Of a stretch of DNA of 64,000 bases, positions 22,548 through 34,865 are shown piece after piece. The notes beneath the pieces are model-generated. The model did not search any database. It had not been told where the DNA came from and was given only the letters and a program-made list of their open reading frames with translations. The stretch is from Clarkia xantiana subsp. parviflora (taxonomy: Eukaryota > Streptophyta > Magnoliopsida > Myrtales > Onagraceae), in contig JAPTYO010000008.1 in NCBI GenBank assembly GCA_036873135.1, forward strand, positions 1,736,001-1,800,000, written 5' to 3'. Made by a program: the position numbers and the translations under genes. Positions within the stretch are counted from its first letter, which is position 1, and every line of letters begins with the position of its first letter.

Positions 22548-23093
22548 TAATTAATTTTTTGGCCATGCAATTTACATCAAAATTATTTGGAATCTAATGT
22601 TTGTGAAGCCCCTTGTGTTTATACAATAATTAGAGTTTCTCAATTCCTCTACTCTACTATTATATATAATTATAATAAGCGCATTTTCAATTAATGATTA
22701 TTACAAAAATAATACTGGACAATTTTTTTTTTAAAAAAATTAAATTAAAAAAACATAAATTAAAAAATGGTTCTAAATGGTCCAGACCAAAACCATGACA
22801 AAAAAGACCATTTTAAATGGTACTGATTTGGTCCTAAACCATTTAAAGGAGGATCATTTTCAAATGGTCTTACATGGTCTTGGTTGGTCATATACCAGGA
22901 CCAGACCATGCTCAGCCTTAGGTTCCGGCAGCTTTTAGAGGTGGCCGACGACCTTGTGTGGTGGCCTGAAAAAGATTATGGACTAAACTGAACAAAATAA
23001 AATTATTTAACGGTCAAATTTAACTGTTGACTAACAAATACACCAAAAGTCTACAAAATGTAAACATATAGCATATAGCACCAAAAGCATAAA

Positions 23094-24018
23094 GCGTGAT
23101 TAATGTCAATTCTGACGATAGGGGTAGTATTAGGTCGGGAGCTGTCTAAGATCAATACTCGAAATCGACGCTCAAACAAAACATTGATAACACAGGAGAC
23201 ATAATGTTTACTCTTGTAGTATGCACTAGTCAGTATGCACAAATTAAGCCGAGTGGGTCACGTTGCCTCTTACACTAAATTTAACGGCTATATAGCTGTA
23301 AAATTAGCAACAATTATTTATTGATATTTGCTATTTTTTCTTTCTTTATTATGGATATGATTTGGGAAGGTCCACAAGAAAAGTTACACATGTATATAAT
23401 TGTTTCATACTTGAAATTATTTCCGATTGTATGACTCAACCTCTAATGAATAAAGTAACTACGCATTAATCATTATTAATATAGAACAAAATGTCACGTA
23501 TTTTAAACTCGAGACCTCCGGGTACGACTAATACTACATATTAAGTTTTAGTATACTATTTTTTAGGTTAGTTCATATACTCAGCAGAAATTGAATTGAT
23601 TCATATACTCATTTTCAAAGAGTTTTCTCTCCTTAAACTTAAATTTAATATAATTTTTTAGGATCAAACACCCGAAAAAAAAAAAAAACATATCTTAAGC
23701 ATGTTCTAGACTCATAGGGTTGGAAGTTTAATTAATTAAAAAAACTAAAAGTTCAAAGGTTACCAATACAGGGAAACATAACGAAGATGATTCATAACAC
23801 TGATATATTATATTTTGTTCCGCTAACATCTTATTTATATTAACTTTTGTTAGTCAATGTGACTAATTATTAATATTTAAAATTTCATTAACTAAAATCC
23901 TAAATTTCAAGTAAAAAATAAACATTGCGACAAAAAATGTAACTAAACCTTTGTGGGACAAGTTTTTTACACGTCCCGAGGTTTATCCATTTGTTTTCAA
24001 TGTGGGTGAAAAAGAAAG
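23094..24018. other. Intergenic, no gene seen
   Basis: AT-rich sequence with one short minus frame (23051-23242) that shows no domain. Nothing else is recognisable. Confidence 0.5.
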
Positions 24019-24158
24019 GAGTGGTGATACAAACTGTGAAATATGGTGTGAAATTTCTATAGAAAGTGATTTAGGGCCCCACCAATGACCAATACATTTG
24101 TTCCATTACATTCTCTTTCATACTTTCTCTTGAAATTTCTCAGGTAGAAAATTTACTC
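24019..24158 (-). mobile_element. Short MITE, family B copy 1
   Basis: A 140-bp element beginning gagtggtgatacaaactg and ending aggtagaaaatttactc. It is the reverse complement of the copy at 37565-37716. Flanks aaaagaaag and aaaagaaaa match at 8 of 9, fitting a 9-bp duplication. Confidence 0.8.
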
Positions 24159-24167
24159 AAAAGAAAA

Positions 24168-24738
24168 TGTAGGTGGGGTGCAACGCAAGCATTGTTCTAA
24201 AGTTGATTTGTCAATTTGTCATTGTGAAGGCCAATGATTCACCGACACGTCAGATAGATACTCTCCACCAGCTGTAAAGCAATGCTTATTATTATTGTGA
24301 TGGACCGACCGGACCTTGTAATGTCAGGTAGCTAGCTGACACACGAACAAAAATTCTCCTATTGGGCCTATTTTTAGTAACATGGTCCGGCCCATAATCA
24401 TATACTTTAGAAACATGGAAATCATGTAGTTTCAGCGCTACATGGACCTGCCAAATGGCACGGCCGCACGGGCCATTGGTGTGTAGTCGATGGGCTGATG
24501 AGAAGTTCACTTGTGGGCCGGACTGGACCAACATATACGTGCTATAAAGGGGCAGAATAATGGGCCGGTTAAAAGCAACAATTATGGCCCAAACAGATGC
24601 AAAGGAAAGCTTGTGGGGCTGACTTCGTCGTGTGTATGAACTTCGACTTGTCAATGAAGTGACGAAATATTGATGCCGTGTAAAATGAGACTCACATGTT
24701 AACCCAATAAATAATTCTAACTTTTGGAAGAAGGCACA
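24168..24738. other. Intergenic, no gene assigned
   Basis: A 120-codon minus-strand frame (24292-24654) has no recognisable domain. Several ggcccat/atgggcc motifs, common in plant promoters, occur between 24360 and 24600, but no gene follows on either side. Confidence 0.35.
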
Positions 24739-25053
24739 TGAAGAAGGAATTTGGTAAGATTGGATTGAGAAACAGAAACCCTAGAATAGGAAAAAGATAC
24801 GAGTATACGACATTTCAAACTTCACAGGGAGAAGTTCCTTCATCTGGTTCTCTCTCCACTTAATTCCTAGTCTATATAAAAGAACATAAACAATACAAAT
24901 CACAGAAAGGTCTAAAGATGAAGGATCACCAAAATAGACACAAAAGAAAGAAAAATAATTGTCCAAAAGTAACAACAAAGGACAACAACGAAAATAAAGG
25001 CAAACAACACCCTAAAGTCTTCAAGTTTGTAAAATAGGTCCCTAAATAGCTCA
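24739..25053 (-). repeat. Left (3') LTR of copia 2
   Basis: It shares long blocks with the right LTR, for example ataaacaatacaaatcacag and aacaacaccctaaagtcttc, with frequent substitutions and indels in the first 100 bp. Purine-rich minus-strand sequence (gatggggag) abuts it at about 25056-25064 as the PPT. Confidence 0.85.
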
Positions 25054-25096
25054 AAACTCCCCATCAAGCTTGAGCTTCCAAATCAGCATCTGCAAC

Positions 25097-28000
25097 TTAA
25101 AAAATGTTCTTCATACCAAGCTTGGATATCAATGAACGGTGCTGCTGTCCAAGCAGAGACTTGGTAAACAAGTCTGCTAACTGATCTTCTGATTTAACAT
25201 AGCTAGGCTGCACAAAACCTTTAATAACCATGTCACGAATAAAATGACACTCAATATCAATATGTTTAGTGCGCTCATGGAAAATATGGTTATAAGCAAT
25301 CTCTATAGCAGCTTTGCTGTAACAATAAAGGAGAATAGAACCAGATTGTGGAAAACTCAACTCACAAAGCAATTTACTTACCAAATCAATTAAGTAAATG
25401 TTTTACACATGCAAATATACTTTGCCTCAGCATAAGATCTGGAAACAGTGACCTATTTCTTAACCTTCCAGGAAACATGAGACTTACCATCATAAACAAC
25501 ATATCCAGAAATAAATTTCATGTGAAGAATACTACTGCTCCAATCTGATATGCAAATAACACATGAGCTGAAACATAAGAGAGCAAAACGCATTTACCTG
25601 GTTCAGCTTTAACATACATGATAACCCTAAGAGCAGCCTAAAAATGAGACTCTTTAGGGTTTTTAAGAAATTGACTCAGATTCTGAACAGAGTAAGAAAT
25701 ATCAGGTCTCGTCATAGTCAAATAAAGCAACTTACCAATGATACGTGTATAAGAACTAACTTCAGCCAAATGTTTGTCATCAAGATTAATTTTCGGGTGT
25801 TGATCATACTCAATGGTGGTAAGCTTTAAATTACATTCCATAGGAGTTCTAAAAGGCTTACAACCAGATAAACCAACGTCTAAAATTAATTCTAGAACAT
25901 ATTTTCTTTGACATAAAACAATACCATCAGAAGATCTGACAACTTCAATACCCAGAAAATATTTAAGTCACCAAGATCTTTCATTTTAAAATTTAAATCT
26001 AGAACAGATTTAAGCTCAGTGACCAACTTCAAGCTACTGCCCGAAATTAGAAGACCATCAACATAAACCAACAGAATAACAATGTATGTTCCTTATTTCT
26101 TTGTAAACAAAGAATAACCAAACTTGGATTTAATATAACCAGAAGATACCAAAGCCTCAGTAAGCTTAATGTTTCATTGTCTGGAAGCTTTTTTAAACCA
26201 TATAAATTCTTTTTTAAACAACAAACCAAGTTATTATCCTGTTTTTCAAAGCTAGGGGGAACAAATATATAAACTTCCTCAAAGAGACCACCTTACAAAA
26301 AAGCATTATAAACATCAATTTGATAGATGGGCCAATTGTTAATAGATGTTAAGGCCAGCACTGTTCTAACAGTATTCATTTTGGCAACAGGTGAAATTGT
26401 TTCATTGTAATCTATTCCATACTTTCATTTAAAACCATAGCAACAAGTCTTGCATTAAATCTTTCAATTGTCCCATCATATTTATAAATAATACTAAACA
26501 CCCACTTAGAGCCAATATCAGATTTTCCTGATGGTAATGAAATTAAGATTCATGTACCATTTTCTTCCAAAGAAGTTACCTCATCTTGCATTGCTGCTAT
26601 CCATGCAGGATCCTTAGAAGCTTCTTCAAAGCTTCTTGGTTCACTGACTTTAGAAATTGAAGACAAATAGCAGCTGAATGGAGCAGATAATTTGTTATAT
26701 GAAACGTAATTGCTAATAGGATAATCAGATGAATAAGAGCCCATATCATAAGATTGTTGTCAGTTAGGATGTCTTACTGCACAACCAGACTTAATTGTCT
26801 TAACAACAGATTGGTTGATGAGAGGGTCTCCATCTGAAACTGGAAGAGTTTCATCATCTGACCTTTGAATATGGACATGCGCATCATCATAGACATGAAT
26901 AGTCTCATCATCTTGAATGTAATCATAAGAAATATTATCATCATGGAAGATCTCATTTGAAGTAGGGCCATTTATGTGAATAGCCTCAGAATCATAAAGT
27001 TTGGAAATAGTTAAATCATTGGCATCATTTAAGAGTGGTTGATCAAAGAATATAGGTAACTGATCAGATTTACTGTGAGGAAAAGAGAATACATTTTCCT
27101 TGAAAATAACATCTATGCTAATAAAAAAAAACTTATCATTAACTAAATCATATAGTTTGTACCCCTTTTTAGTTTCAGAATAGTCAAGAAAAACACTTGG
27201 TATTGCTCTAGATACAAACTTGCCAGAAACCAATATATTCTTAGCAAAAGCCAAACAACCAAAGACTCTCAAATGTTTAACAGAAATAGGTGACCCTTTT
27301 AAAATTTGAAGAGGAGATTTTCCATTCAGAACAGGGGTAGGAATCATATTAATCAAATAGCAAGCAGTAAGAATGCAATCACCCCAAAATTTGTTAGGAA
27401 TATGAGCTTGGAGTTTTAAAGCTCTAGCAACTTCCAATAAATGCCTATGTTTGCGTTCAACCCTACTATTTTGTTGTGGAGTATAGGAACAACTTGAATT
27501 CTCAAATCAGAAAATAAGGAACTGACTTGCTCATTGAAGAACTCACCACCATTGTCAGATCTAAAAACTTTGATTTCCTTTTGAAATTGAGTTTTAACCA
27601 TAGTAAGAAAGTTCCTTAGAATTTGACATACATCAGATTTGATTGCATAAGATATATCCATGTAACTCTTGAAAAATCATCAATCAAGGTCAAAATGTAC
27701 ATTTTATTATAACTGGTGACAGAATGATAGGGTCCCCAAACATTTGCATGGACAAGATCAAAAAGAGATTCTTCCCTTGAATCTGAAACAGAAAAATTGG
27801 GCCTAGTAATCTTGGCATGTGAACATATAGTATAATTTTGAACATCATAATCTTTTATTTTTAGAAAATTTGAGAGAATCAATATGGTGAGTGAACTTCA
27901 TAAAGGCATGATGGCGCCTCATATGTCACAGACCATGATTTTTATCAACAGAAGAATACAAACTAACAGAGTCTACTTTATTACAAAAAGACTTAAGGAA

Positions 28001-28412
28001 ATAAAGTCCAGAATTAGCAATGTCACTCCCCAAGACCCTCCCACTTGAGAGGTCCTGTAAAATAATAATATTTAAAAGAAAAGTCATAGAACAGTTCTGA
28101 TCTTTAAGCAATCTAGAAATAGATAAAATATTGTATTTAAAATCATGAAGATAAAGAACATTCTGCACTTTCAAATTTTGAAAAATAGAGTGGGTTCCAA
28201 TTCCAAGAAACTTTGGGTAATTGAACTATTGGTCCATCAATAGTTTTAAAATCCTCAGGCCAATCTAAATGATTTTTCATATGATTTGTTGCACCAGAGT
28301 CAATTATCCAACGATGTAAATAATTGTTCGAAATGCCAGCAATGTTTGCAAGATTTGTCTGAGAAACTTGACCAGAAGCTGTAGAAGAACTACCATGCCC
28401 CATGGTTTGCAA
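25097..28412 (-). pseudogene. Copia 2 pol remnant (AP, INT, RT, RNase H)
   Basis: Reading along the minus strand: protease motif WIIDSGATNHM (about 28310), integrase with DDFSRVTWIYLM (about 27690) and RSDNGGEFF (about 27555), a post-integrase segment (26760-27437, one open frame of 225 codons), an RT part with LYGLKK and the VYVDG-like core split between frames (about 26050-26220), then [20 protein letters not shown] (about 25690) and the RNase H end with HERTKHIDIECHFIRD and DQLADLFTKSL. At least eight frame changes or stops separate these. Not functional. Confidence 0.88.
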
Positions 28413-28435
28413 GAATTTTTCAAACCGAACTGGTA

Positions 28436-29524
28436 TTAAGAGATTAGAGAATTATTAGAGGATTGGACAATTGGGGTTTGAAGCTTGGGAATCATCAGAG
28501 TTGCTACTAATCCCAGTGGAGGCAGCATTCTTTTTTTAGATTGATCCCCTGCCTTTGAGAAAATCCCTATATTTGAAACAATTATCATTGTAATGCTCAT
28601 TCCTCTTATAATACTCACATCCTTTGGCATAGCATCTCTCAGTTGTATGACATTTTTTGTGACAGAAGTCACATTCAATGATAGGATTTTGTAAACGATT
28701 TTGTTTATCACCAACAATACAACATTTCCATAAATAGGGTTTGAAGAGCCAAAAATATCAGATAAAATCACACACTGATTCTCTTCCTGAATAAGCATAC
28801 TATAAACTTGGTTTACAGATGAGAGAGGGTCAAACAGTAATAGTTGGCTTTTGATAGAAGAAAAACTGTCTTTTAAACCCATGAGAAAACTGAAGAGACA
28901 CTGATTTTCTTTATGATCAAGATGCTTTTGAAAGGCTTCACCAGGAACAAACGGTAGAGGACATATAGAATCATATTCAGCCCATAGAAACTTCAGCTTG
29001 GTGAAAAAAGTAGTGACATCATCGAGACCTTGCCTTGAAAGAACAATATCTCTATGCAACTGAAAGGTTCTAGAACCATGTTTCTTGTCAAAACTAGTTT
29101 TAAGATTAGCCCAAGCAAGATGAACACTGGTTTGATACATGATGCTATTAGCCACGTCGCGAGAAACAGAGCTTAGAATCCAACCAAACACAACCATATC
29201 ACATCTATTCCAAAGATCATGCAAAGAAACATCAAATTTGTCCTGAGTAAGGCTATCGTTGACAAAACCTAATTTGTTTTTCCCATGCAGAGCGATGAAC
29301 ATAGCACGACTCCACATCATATAATCACTAGAACTAGCAAGCTTTGTAGCAACGAAACTCAGGATAACATTATCAGAGGGATGCAAGTAAAACAGATGGT
29401 GTGCATGTATCTCAGGGTAACCAGAGTGGTCGATTACCGCCTTACCGGTTGAAGACCTTGAAGGATCCAGGAGAACCTTTTGATTCTCCATATCTCCAGA
29501 GTTGGCTCCATCCATTGTAGGCAA
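28436..29524 (-). pseudogene. Copia 2 gag (362 codons still open)
   Basis: A copia gag of the UBN2 type. It includes YLHPSDNVILSFV near residue 46, WSRAMFIALHGKNKLGFV near 72-89, the WNRCDMVVFGWI block and FFTKLKFLWAEYDSI. The C-terminal zinc-knuckle region is shifted out of frame or lost. It starts at the first ATG after the primer-binding site; a longer frame in another phase (to 29782) is a shadow. Confidence 0.8.
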
Positions 29525-29675
29525 TAATCGAACAAAAAGAAGATCGAGACGTCAAGAACACAAAAATCACGTATTGCAGTACGCGAACTACAAATCGCAA
29601 ACAACGACCAAATCTCCACGCATAGAACCCGAGTCGCCAAGAAACAGAACGAGGTGATGAAGAGCGCCTTCAAAG

Positions 29676-29686
29676 CTCTGATACCA
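29676..29686 (-). other. Primer-binding site of copia 2 (tRNA-Met)
   Basis: ctctgatacca on the plus strand is the complement of tggtatcagag. It abuts the right LTR and sets the element's orientation. Confidence 0.85.
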
Positions 29687-30013
29687 TGATAAGATCAAGA
29701 ATCGAAGAAGGAATTTGGTAATATTGGATCGAGAAACAGAAACCCTAGGATGGGAAATGACTCGGCATTTCAGGCTTCGCATGGAGAAGTTCCTTCATCT
29801 GGTTCTACTTCCACCTAATTCCTAATCTATATAAGAGAACATAAACAATACAAATCACAGAAAGGTCCAAAGAAATAAAGAAACACCAAAATAGGCCCAA
29901 AAGAAAGAAAGGAAAACAATTTCCGAAAATAACAACAAAGGACAACAACGAAAATAAAGGCAAACAACACCCTAAAGTCTTCAAGCTTGTAAAATAGGTC
30001 CCTAAAGAGCTCA
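29687..30013 (-). repeat. Right (5') LTR of copia 2
   Basis: It begins tgataagatc and ends gagctca on the plus strand, so it is TG...CA on the element strand. It contains ttatatag on the minus strand (about 29827-29834) as a TATA candidate. Confidence 0.8.
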
Positions 30014-31768
30014 AAATGCTAGTTATTCTTAACTAGGTGATTGAATCTTGCTTTATGAAATAATTTTATGTCATTAGTTGTATTTTATTCATTTTTATAT
30101 GTTTGTGATGTTCATGTAAAATTAATAGAAAGACCAAGATAAATATAACTTCAAACATTATACAAAAAAATATTTTTATATCAGATATTTGTTATAGATG
30201 TATAATTTTTTTGGCCATATAGATGTGTAAAATTTATTCAGTAATTTTGCTATAAACTTATAGTGCATAAATGAAGCATAAGTATAAATATATTTGTAGT
30301 CTTTTAGTGGATTATTATTTAAATTAGTATAACTAAAAGATACATTAAAGGATGTTTAAAAAAAATTAGTGAATTATTAATTAATTAGTATTAAATATAA
30401 AGAAACGTATGAAAAAACCGAAACGGCTTGTAAATTGCAATAAGGAGCTTTGGAGCCATTTTAGAATGTATTTCTAAACAAAAATATGATGTCAAACATA
30501 AGCAAGAGTAGTTAACCTATTTAAACTATTCGAATTGACAATATTTTTTTTTTTATCTCGCTAGTTTGTCAACAACGCATTAAACGTATCAAAATTACTA
30601 TATGTTATATATACATCAATATTTTTAAGGTGCTCCTTTCATATAAAAAAAAAAAAAAAAAAAAAAAATTCATTGCGTTCATTTTTAATATATCATATTA
30701 TTAAGAAGTCAACCGTCATTCCAAAATTCAGATGAAGTTAAGTAGAAAAAGGAAAGAAATAAAACAGAAAGAAGATATCTTGCTAGAATGCAACTTGGCA
30801 ATACATTTAATGTTTTTTAATTAGATGATATTTCGAATTTAACTTTTCATAATTAGTATCTTTACTTCTTAGAGAAGTTGACTTAATGCGATTATTCTAT
30901 TTTTCTATGTGTATAATAAAGTATGTAAATGTGATGCTACAAAAAGTTTACTGCAAACGTAAGTTTTGGTATGGTACGTACAAAGACCAAGTCTAGTCGT
31001 TGACGTACGCATTATCGGTGAGTCCCTCGCTGACTGCCTGACCCTTTCAAATATCAACCTCATCAAGCATGCATGCTACCATGTCCACACTATACATATA
31101 TATATATATAAATATTTCCAACTAATAATAATTAACTTTCATAAAAAAAAAAAACTAATAATAATTAAAGTTCCGTTGATCGCCTATTACTTGATTTTGA
31201 CTTTACATTAATAAAATATATAATATAATAAATAAATATTATGTTACGAATGAGAAATATTCTTCAAGTAATTATTGATCAATGAAATCTCCATTTTTTT
31301 CTACATCACTAATGAAATCAATTAGTTCTATAAATATAGTTGCTCTTCATTACTTGTTCAATAAGTGAAAGCATCAACTGAGGTAGGTAGAATAGAAATA
31401 TAGATGCATGCATGTTGTATTCAACGAAAATGAGCCACGGGCTTTTGAGTTTTGACCAAAGAACTTAGTTGTTATATATAGTTGAATTTGTTTACAGAAG
31501 AAGAAAGAAAATGTGTGCCCAAGAAAGCTGCGACAACCGCAACGTGTTGATCGCATAATTAATCTTCTAATTAATTAATAGTTATTTTATAACCAACTAA
31601 CTCCTATATTGATATAACGTGTGTGTAGCATGGTTTTAGTTTATGGGTACTTCTATTATAGACACCAATTGTTTTTCTATAGACCACTATGAATGAAGTT
31701 AGGGATTTTGTTGACATTTTAATGGAGAAAATGAATCACAGTAAGCAGAGTTTATTAATTATAAACTA
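30014..31768. other. Intergenic, no gene seen
   Basis: 1.75 kb of AT-rich sequence with A-runs (30644-30668). The open frames at 30966-31211 (+) and 31374-31556 (-) show no domain. Confidence 0.5.
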
Positions 31769-32570
31769 GGTTAATAATTCTTTTGGTCAAATATGTTTGA
31801 CAACTTTTGGATTTTGGTCATATATTTTTTTTTCCTAGTTTTGGTACCATATGTCTGTAAACTTTTGGTTTTTGGTCAATCCGTTAGTTGACCGTCAGTT
31901 TGACCGTTAAATAGTCATGTGACTTGCACATACCTAGTCCCAAAATTTTATTTTGTTCAGTTTAGTCCTCAAAATTATTGTCCTAACTTTTTATTTTTAC
32001 AATTTAGCCCTTAAACATTATCAACCGCACCCTAAGAGTAAATTGACCTAGCCATGGTCCGACCCATGGCTAGGTCGGACCATGACTAGGGTCGTCAGAC
32101 TTGGGTGACCCTAACCATGGTACGACCTAGCCATGAGTTGGGCCATGGTTAGGTCAATTTAGCATTTGGGTCCAAGTGATCAAATTGGACCATTGGGCAA
32201 ATTTGACCTAGTCATGGTCCGACCCATGGCTACGTCGGACCATGGCTAGGGTCGCCGGACCTGGTCGACCATACCCATTGTCTGACCTAGTCATGGGCCG
32301 AACCATGGCTAGGTCAATTTAGTCCTAGGGTGCGGTTGATAATGTTTAGGGGCAAATTGCAAAAATAAAAAGTTAGGACAATAAGTTTGAGGACTAAACT
32401 GAATAAAATAAAATTTTGGGACTAGGCATGTGCAAGTTACATGACTATTTAACGGTCAAACTGACGGTCAACTAACGGATTGACCAAAAACCAAAAGTTT
32501 TCAAACACATGGTACCAAAACTAGGACCCAAAAGTTGTCAAACATGTTGGACAAAAAAACCTATTAACCC
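31769..32570. mobile_element. Long-arm foldback element, probably Mutator-like
   Basis: The left arm (31769-32040) and right arm (32325-32570) are inverted copies sharing blocks such as ggtcaatccgttagttgacc and gacggtcaa. The centre contains two diverged copies of a palindrome-rich block with ccatggctaggtcggaccat. Flanks tataaacta and tataaatta match at 8 of 9, but the exact end base is uncertain. It does not code. Confidence 0.75.
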
Positions 32571-34350
32571 TATAAATTATACATATTTTTCCCAAATATA
32601 AACTACATAATAGGGTTGATTAAAGACCCTATCTCATCTCAAAAGTTAAATTACCATCGGACTTATATTAACCCAATAAATAAATAATTTAAAGAAAACG
32701 GTCCCAAAAAATAATAAGAAGACTAGCCGCGTTTTTTGTCACAGGCAGAGGGATTTTATTGTCATTGACCAGATAGAAGGGGATGAGCTGGTAAATGTGA
32801 AAAAAAAAAAAAACTACATCTTTATTTTATTTGGGAAGAGAGGCGCGTTAATATTATTTTTTAGGGGCCATTTACTTTAAGTTAAAATCACATGTTAGGG
32901 ATAATAACGAAATTTTTATATGAATTAATGCTCAATTATATAAATCGATACAGAACTTTATTAAAATAAATTACCTAAATTTTTAATATCTGATTAAATT
33001 GTTCATTCTATTACAATTATTATCAAATTGGACAGAAAGATAACATATGCTACTCATGTGATTTTTTTGTGTACTTACTATGTATTTTTAAAGAAATATA
33101 AAAAAAATTGAAATATTTTTAATATTTTAACTGAACGGTCAATTAATCGGCACCGTTGGAATTAAATGGAGATACAATTGATTTTATTTCATTGTAATTT
33201 TTTCAACTTTTTATGTTTGATACTCATAAAAACACTTGGTGTGAGTGTGACTCCCATTTATGTCCAATTGAGGAGCGGTTTTGTTATTAAACTTATATAT
33301 AATTTAATATAAAATAAAAAACTTTTAAGAAGAGAACAGAGAGCTCCAGCTAGCTAGCTCTGCAACAGTTTGGGACGAAACGAAGCACCGCCATTTATAT
33401 TGTTTAGCGTGCTTCCCACGTCTCAGAGAGGTCGCTGCTTAGGTATTACATGACTCCCCTTTGAATCACCACCTTTTAGATTTTCCGTATTCAACCTCTT
33501 TACATCTTTATCTCTACCATTTTTTTTAAAGAACTCATTATAAAAAATACTCTCATCTATTTAAATATAATAATACTGCAAGACGAATTATTCATATGAC
33601 GTGAATGTTTACACATTCATCATCTTCGACTATATTGTTGATACATAATAGACACACCATACGTTCAACGCTTTAATTTCTGAACGAATCTTCAAAGTAT
33701 ACTGATTGCACAATTGTTGTTAGATTCGAATTTAGCATCTTAGGTTGTTTAAATCTCAGTTTCAGAGTCAGGGACGGAGATTAAATTTGTATTTTTAGTG
33801 AACAACAATTGAATTATGGACAAATATTCAATGTAATTTTTATTTTTCAGATTGGCGATAATAAGACTTAATTTAAAAGATTAAATTGAAAATCAAATCA
33901 AATAGAAACTTTATTCATCTGCCAAGACTATTTTAAAAAAATTAAATTAATCTTTGATTATATTTTAATTTACTGAAAAAGATCGAATTAATAACTATGA
34001 TACCATTTTTTTTTGTCAGTGACTACTTATACTACTTAATTTATACTCTAAACTACAATATTGATTTGAAAAAAAAAAAAAAAAAAACTAGCTACAATAT
34101 TAATCAAATTGAATAATAACATCGCAATTTTCAATAATTTTGAAGGGTTTTAAATGATTTTAGTTCTTATCAGTTATATCAGGATAAATCTCCATTATTT
34201 TCCTCACATGATAACAAACTGTTTTTTTATCTGTAATTAGTTCTCTAATGATACACAATATCAATAACTATAACGAATTAATTCAAATAATATTTTTTTT
34301 AAATAAAATTAATTTTAAACAATTTTTTCTAGTCATTTTTTTTTTCAGAG
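32571..34350. other. Intergenic region upstream of the IDA-like gene
   Basis: AT-rich and without recognisable coding or element ends. A short GC-richer patch around 33340-33430 (gctagctagctctgc) is unexplained. Confidence 0.45.
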
Positions 34351-34473
34351 ATGGATATATAATTATATATACTTGAAAAAGATTTACACGGCTTCGTTGA
34401 CATTGCATATATTCTGCGAAAATACCGCCCGAGTTTACTTGTCCTGCAATTCTCTCTCTTCTCTCTCCGTCTC
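34351..34473 (+). promoter_or_regulatory. Candidate promoter of the IDA-like gene
   Basis: A TATA-like run (tataattatatata, about 34356-34370) is followed by a pyrimidine patch (ctctctcttctctctccgtc, 34451-34470), a combination common in plant core promoters. The ATG follows at 34566. The transcription start is inferred. Confidence 0.4.
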
Positions 34474-34565
34474 CATAAATATTCAAACACACATATCTCA
34501 CCGCAAACGCATTTCAACATTACCAGATCCAGCACAGCAAACTCCACATTCTCTGCTCCTCCGAT

Positions 34566-34865
34566 ATGGCGTCGTCGTCTTCATCTGCAACTGCGATGTC
34601 TCTTCTACTTATTATCCTCACTCTTCTACTCTTCCTCACCTCTGCTTCGTCTGCTGCTCGTTTCGGTCCCTCTAGATCGATGATCTATCAGATTATTCCG
34701 ATGAATCCAGATTCGCCGTCGCCGGTCGTCGTTGGCGGCGGAAATGTCGTCGGACAGAAGATTACGAGCTTCCGTTTCAGAGGCCAAGCTTTCGGCTTCC
34801 TTCCCAAAGGTCCGAAAGTCCCTCCGTCGGGTCCATCCAAGAGGCACAACGACATCAACACTTGA
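34566..34865 (+). CDS. IDL: IDA-like (IDL) signalling-peptide precursor
   Basis: A 99-residue secreted precursor in one exon. Residues 1-30 form a signal peptide with a leucine-rich core (MSLLLIILTLLLFLTSASSA). The middle is variable. The C-terminus carries the family signature: FGFLPKG at 76-82 and PPSGPSKRHN at 86-95, with only four residues after it. This is the conserved EPIP/IDA core, which in known members is processed, hydroxylated on proline and perceived by the receptor kinases HAESA and HSL2 to promote cell separation such as abscission or lateral-root emergence. The glycine within PPSGPSKRHN suggests an IDL rather than canonical IDA; the exact member cannot be named. The start is the only ATG giving the signal peptide. 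The 300-bp frame is intact and GC-richer than its surroundings. The opposite-strand frames here are shadows. Confidence 0.9.
   Translation: MASSSSSATAMSLLLIILTLLLFLTSASSAARFGPSRSMIYQIIPMNPDSPSPVVVGGGNVVGQKITSFRFRGQAFGFLPKGPKVPPSGPSKRHNDINT

Larger units (their letters stand above)
21450..22920. mobile_element. hAT-like non-autonomous element, family D
   Basis: It starts taggggtgaacaatggtct and ends accatgctcagcctta, imperfect inverted termini. Flanks agttccgg (21442-21449) and ggttccgg (22921-22928) match at 7 of 8 bases. Subterminal parts are rich in repeated accaagacc/ggtcttgg. A family C hAT element and a separate inverted repeat lie inside it. It does not code. Confidence 0.75.
20928..23093. 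mobile_element. Outer foldback element holding nested insertions
   Basis: The left arm (about 20940-21115) and the right arm (about 22950-23093) are inverted copies, sharing attttattttgttcaattta-like and cattttgtagactt-like blocks. The right terminus seems truncated and I found no target duplication. Sequence between 21120 and 21440 is full of short repeats around gagctc and ccggcc-like blocks. The arm sequence resembles that of the element at 31769-32570. Later insertions occupy 21450-22920. Confidence 0.65.
24739..30013 (-). mobile_element. Decayed Ty1/copia retrotransposon 2
   Basis: Diverged LTRs (24739-25053 and 29687-30013) flank minus-strand gag and pol remnants in copia order (AP, INT, RT, RNase H). 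A tRNA-Met primer-binding complement lies at 29676-29686, against the right LTR. The left LTR lacks about 16 bp near its outer end. No target duplication was found. Many frame breaks and diverged LTRs point to an old insertion. Confidence 0.88.

Noticed and set aside
24292..24654. 120-codon minus-strand frame
   Set aside because: No domain, signal or conservation cue. Sequence around it looks intergenic.
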